This document shows, piece by piece, positions 5,201-6,597 of a stretch of DNA of 6,597 nucleotides. The DNA comes from CAZKMQ01 sp964554065 (GTDB lineage: Bacteria > Patescibacteriota > Patescibacteriia > Magasanikbacterales > JBBTQS01). The notes beneath the pieces are model-generated. The model was not told the DNA's origin. It saw only the letters and a program-made list of their open reading frames with translations, and searched no databases. The position numbers and the translations under genes are program-made. Numbering within the stretch: position 1 is the stretch's first letter; every line of letters starts with the position of its first letter. The DNA lies in the NCBI GenBank assembly GCA_964554065.1, contig CAZKMQ010000052.1, positions 1 through 6,597 on the forward strand, read 5' to 3'.

Positions 5201-6547
5201 ATGTATAGGTTGATGATGTTTGTGTTGTTGGTTGGATGTAGTTTGCCTGAATTGCCCGGAAAGATTGAGTTGGTGGTTTCAGATGATATGAAGCCTGTTT
5301 TAGCGGGTAGTGTGAGTGCTGGCGAACCTGAGTCCAAGTATGCTTTTGTTGAACATGAGGATTGCGATTCTGTGTCTGCTGATGCGCACACACAAAACGA
5401 GCAGCAAGTAATTCCCATACAAGTGAGTGAAGAAGTTCCAGGTGATACGTGCTGGCATGTACAGCTTGGTGATGTGTGGCTGGATGAAGTTATGGATGTA
5501 GTAGAGGTCCAGGACGGTAGTGTCCTTGTGGTGAGTAAGTGTCATGTGCCGATTAGTGAAAATGGTGAAACAGTTGCACTCGTTGTAGATATTCAGACAT
5601 GTGTTGCCAAGGTAGATCGTACGGGGAAAGTGCTGTGGCAGAAGGAGTACGGTTGGGTTGAGCATGATGTGATGCTTGATATCATTGCGGCGCACGATTC
5701 GGATCAGTTTATGCTTGCGGGGTATACGCATTCGTCTGGCTCAGGCTTGATCGATGCATGGATCATGCAAATTACCACTGATGGTGAGTTGGTGTGGGAG
5801 GAAGATTACGGTACAGTCAACAATGATCTTGCTCGAGCAATTGTTGCTGATGGTGATGGTGGATATATTGTTGTTGGAAACAAAAACACTGCACCAGATG
5901 CAGGGCAGACGGCATGGTATTTCCGGATTGATTCTATGGGGCTGGTGCAGTGGGAAAATCCATATGAGATTGTTGAAGGTGGCACACTGGTTGATGTCGT
6001 TGCCCTGAGTGATGATGAGTTTGTTGCTGTTGGTAATACACCGTTCATGGATGGGCTGAACAAGAAAACAATTCTCATCGCATTTACCATGGACGGAGAA
6101 GTGTTATGGCAACGACGTCATGGCGTTGTGCCTTACCAGGTCGCAACCGGGATTGCAGCAACAAAGAAGAATGAGCTGCTTGTGTCTGGTTATGTGCGAG
6201 TTCTTGATGGTGTGATGGATGACGGGTTTATTTTGAGGACGGACATTTTTGGAGGTTTTGCGTCGCAGACTGTATATGGCGGTTATTTGTATGACATCTT
6301 CAATAGCATAGAGCCTGCTACTAATGGTGGATTTCTAATTAGTGGTTTAACACGCTCGTACGGTGTGGATGGTGATATGTGGCTTATGAAGGTTGGCAGT
6401 GATGGCCAAAAGCAGTGGCAACAAGTGCATGGCAATGAGGACTTTGATAGCGGTCTTGCTGTTCATCAATTGTCTGATGGTGTGATCATGCTGGGAGGTC
6501 GTGGAGGATTATATCGATTGGACAGGCATGGTCAGTTGTGTGATTAA
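5201..6547 (+). CDS. Predicted lipoprotein with a seven-bladed beta-propeller
   Basis: The 448-residue product starts with a short signal peptide, MYRLMMFVLLVGC, whose LVGC (10-13) is a lipobox. Cys13 would be lipidated and the protein anchored outside the membrane. Residues 14-80 form an acidic, low-hydrophobicity linker. From about residue 84 to the end are seven repeats of about 52 residues. Each begins near a tryptophan (W85, W146, W199, W251, W303, position 355 where it is Ser, W406) followed by a YG/HG turn, then a DxxxxI strand, a GGYIVVG-like strand and a DxWxxKxDxxGxxxW end. This pattern is typical of outer-surface propellers built of delta-60/PQQ-like repeats. I see no catalytic motif, so binding or scaffolding is the best guess. 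Other cysteines are at 55, 83, 114, 134 and 447. The gene appears monocistronic, with its own ribosome binding site, probable promoter and terminator. Confidence 0.82.
   Translation: MYRLMMFVLLVGCSLPELPGKIELVVSDDMKPVLAGSVSAGEPESKYAFVEHEDCDSVSADAHTQNEQQVIPIQVSEEVPGDTCWHVQLGDVWLDEVMDVVEVQDGSVLVVSKCHVPISENGETVALVVDIQTCVAKVDRTGKVLWQKEYGWVEHDVMLDIIAAHDSDQFMLAGYTHSSGSGLIDAWIMQITTDGELVWEEDYGTVNNDLARAIVADGDGGYIVVGNKNTAPDAGQTAWYFRIDSMGLVQWENPYEIVEGGTLVDVVALSDDEFVAVGNTPFMDGLNKKTILIAFTMDGEVLWQRRHGVVPYQVATGIAATKKNELLVSGYVRVLDGVMDDGFILRTDIFGGFASQTVYGGYLYDIFNSIEPATNGGFLISGLTRSYGVDGDMWLMKVGSDGQKQWQQVHGNEDFDSGLAVHQLSDGVIMLGGRGGLYRLDRHGQLCD
5453..6544 (+). repeat. Seven protein-level repeats forming the propeller blades
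   Basis: The units start at residues 85, 146, 199, 251, 303, 355 and 406, giving spacings of 61, 53, 52, 52, 52 and 51 residues. The first is longer because of an insertion around residues 114-130. The repeats have diverged strongly at the DNA level, so they are old rather than recent duplications. The last unit is cut short at its final strand (GGLYRLDRHGQL), which suggests that the N-terminal segment may complete the ring. Confidence 0.72.
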
Positions 6548-6550
6548 CAA

Positions 6551-6583
6551 AAAACCTCACCGCTGTAATAGTGGTGAGGTTTT
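6551..6583 (+). terminator. Rho-independent terminator after the propeller lipoprotein
   Basis: A 14-bp stem pairs aaaacctcaccgct (6551-6564) with agtggtgaggtttt (6570-6583) across the 5-nt loop gtaat, with a single G-U wobble. It begins 3 nt after the stop codon. The A-rich left arm and T-rich right arm make it potentially bidirectional. I see nothing further in the last 14 bases of the window. Confidence 0.9.
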
Positions 6584-6597
6584 ATCTTGCATATGGA

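Noticed and set aside
4896..5393. Long minus-strand open frame of 165 codons across the SprT-like gene and the start of the lipoprotein
   Set aside because: It spans the end of one well-supported gene, the intergenic promoter and ribosome binding site, and the next start. Its translation is low-complexity (Gln, Thr, His-rich) shadow sequence.
5754..6008. Overlapping plus-strand frame within the lipoprotein gene
   Set aside because: It has no ribosome binding site or recognisable motif and lies in the middle of regular propeller repeats encoded in the main frame.

Overview
The window looks like bacterial chromosome from a small-genome lineage, most likely Patescibacteria (candidate phyla radiation). 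This rests on a split transketolase packed tightly with a PfkB-type kinase and a class II aldolase, several lysine-rich proteins, short or overlapping gene junctions, and a small SprT-like metallopeptidase of a type I associate with such genomes. It is an inference: there is no rRNA or universal marker here. Base composition looks low to moderate in G+C (not computed).

Region 1 (1-3945, + strand) is one tight operon already under way at the left edge. It runs from the tail of an unrecognised membrane protein (stop at 130), through transketolase N-terminal subunit (133-993), transketolase C-terminal subunit (995-1978) and PfkB-family sugar kinase (1980-2948), to class II fructose-bisphosphate-type aldolase (2945-3898). 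Junctions are 2 nt, 1 nt, 1 nt and a 4-nt ATGA overlap, so translation is probably coupled throughout. A rho-independent terminator at 3911-3945 closes it. The four enzymes fit one carbon-rearranging module: transketolase exchanges two-carbon units between sugar phosphates, the kinase could make a bisphosphate, and the aldolase cleaves or forms bisphosphates. The kinase substrate cannot be read from the sequence.

Region 2 (3961-5119) holds two unrelated putative zinc metallopeptidases in divergent orientation. The minus-strand gene (3961-4596) is a DUF2268/YjaZ-like HExxH protein with a clear sigma-70-type promoter and a strong ribosome binding site. Its arginine codon use is strikingly unlike every other gene in the window, which suggests recent acquisition. 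The plus-strand gene (4655-5119) is a SprT-like HExxH protein with an uncertain start.

Region 3 (5120-6597) is a single-gene unit. It has an intergenic hairpin, a TATAAT box and a GGAGG ribosome binding site, then a 448-residue predicted lipoprotein built of seven roughly 52-residue repeats that read as a seven-bladed beta-propeller, and finally a strong terminator at 6551-6583. There are no tRNAs, rRNAs, CRISPR arrays, insertion sequences or attachment sites that I can see, and no gene-free stretch longer than about 80 bases.
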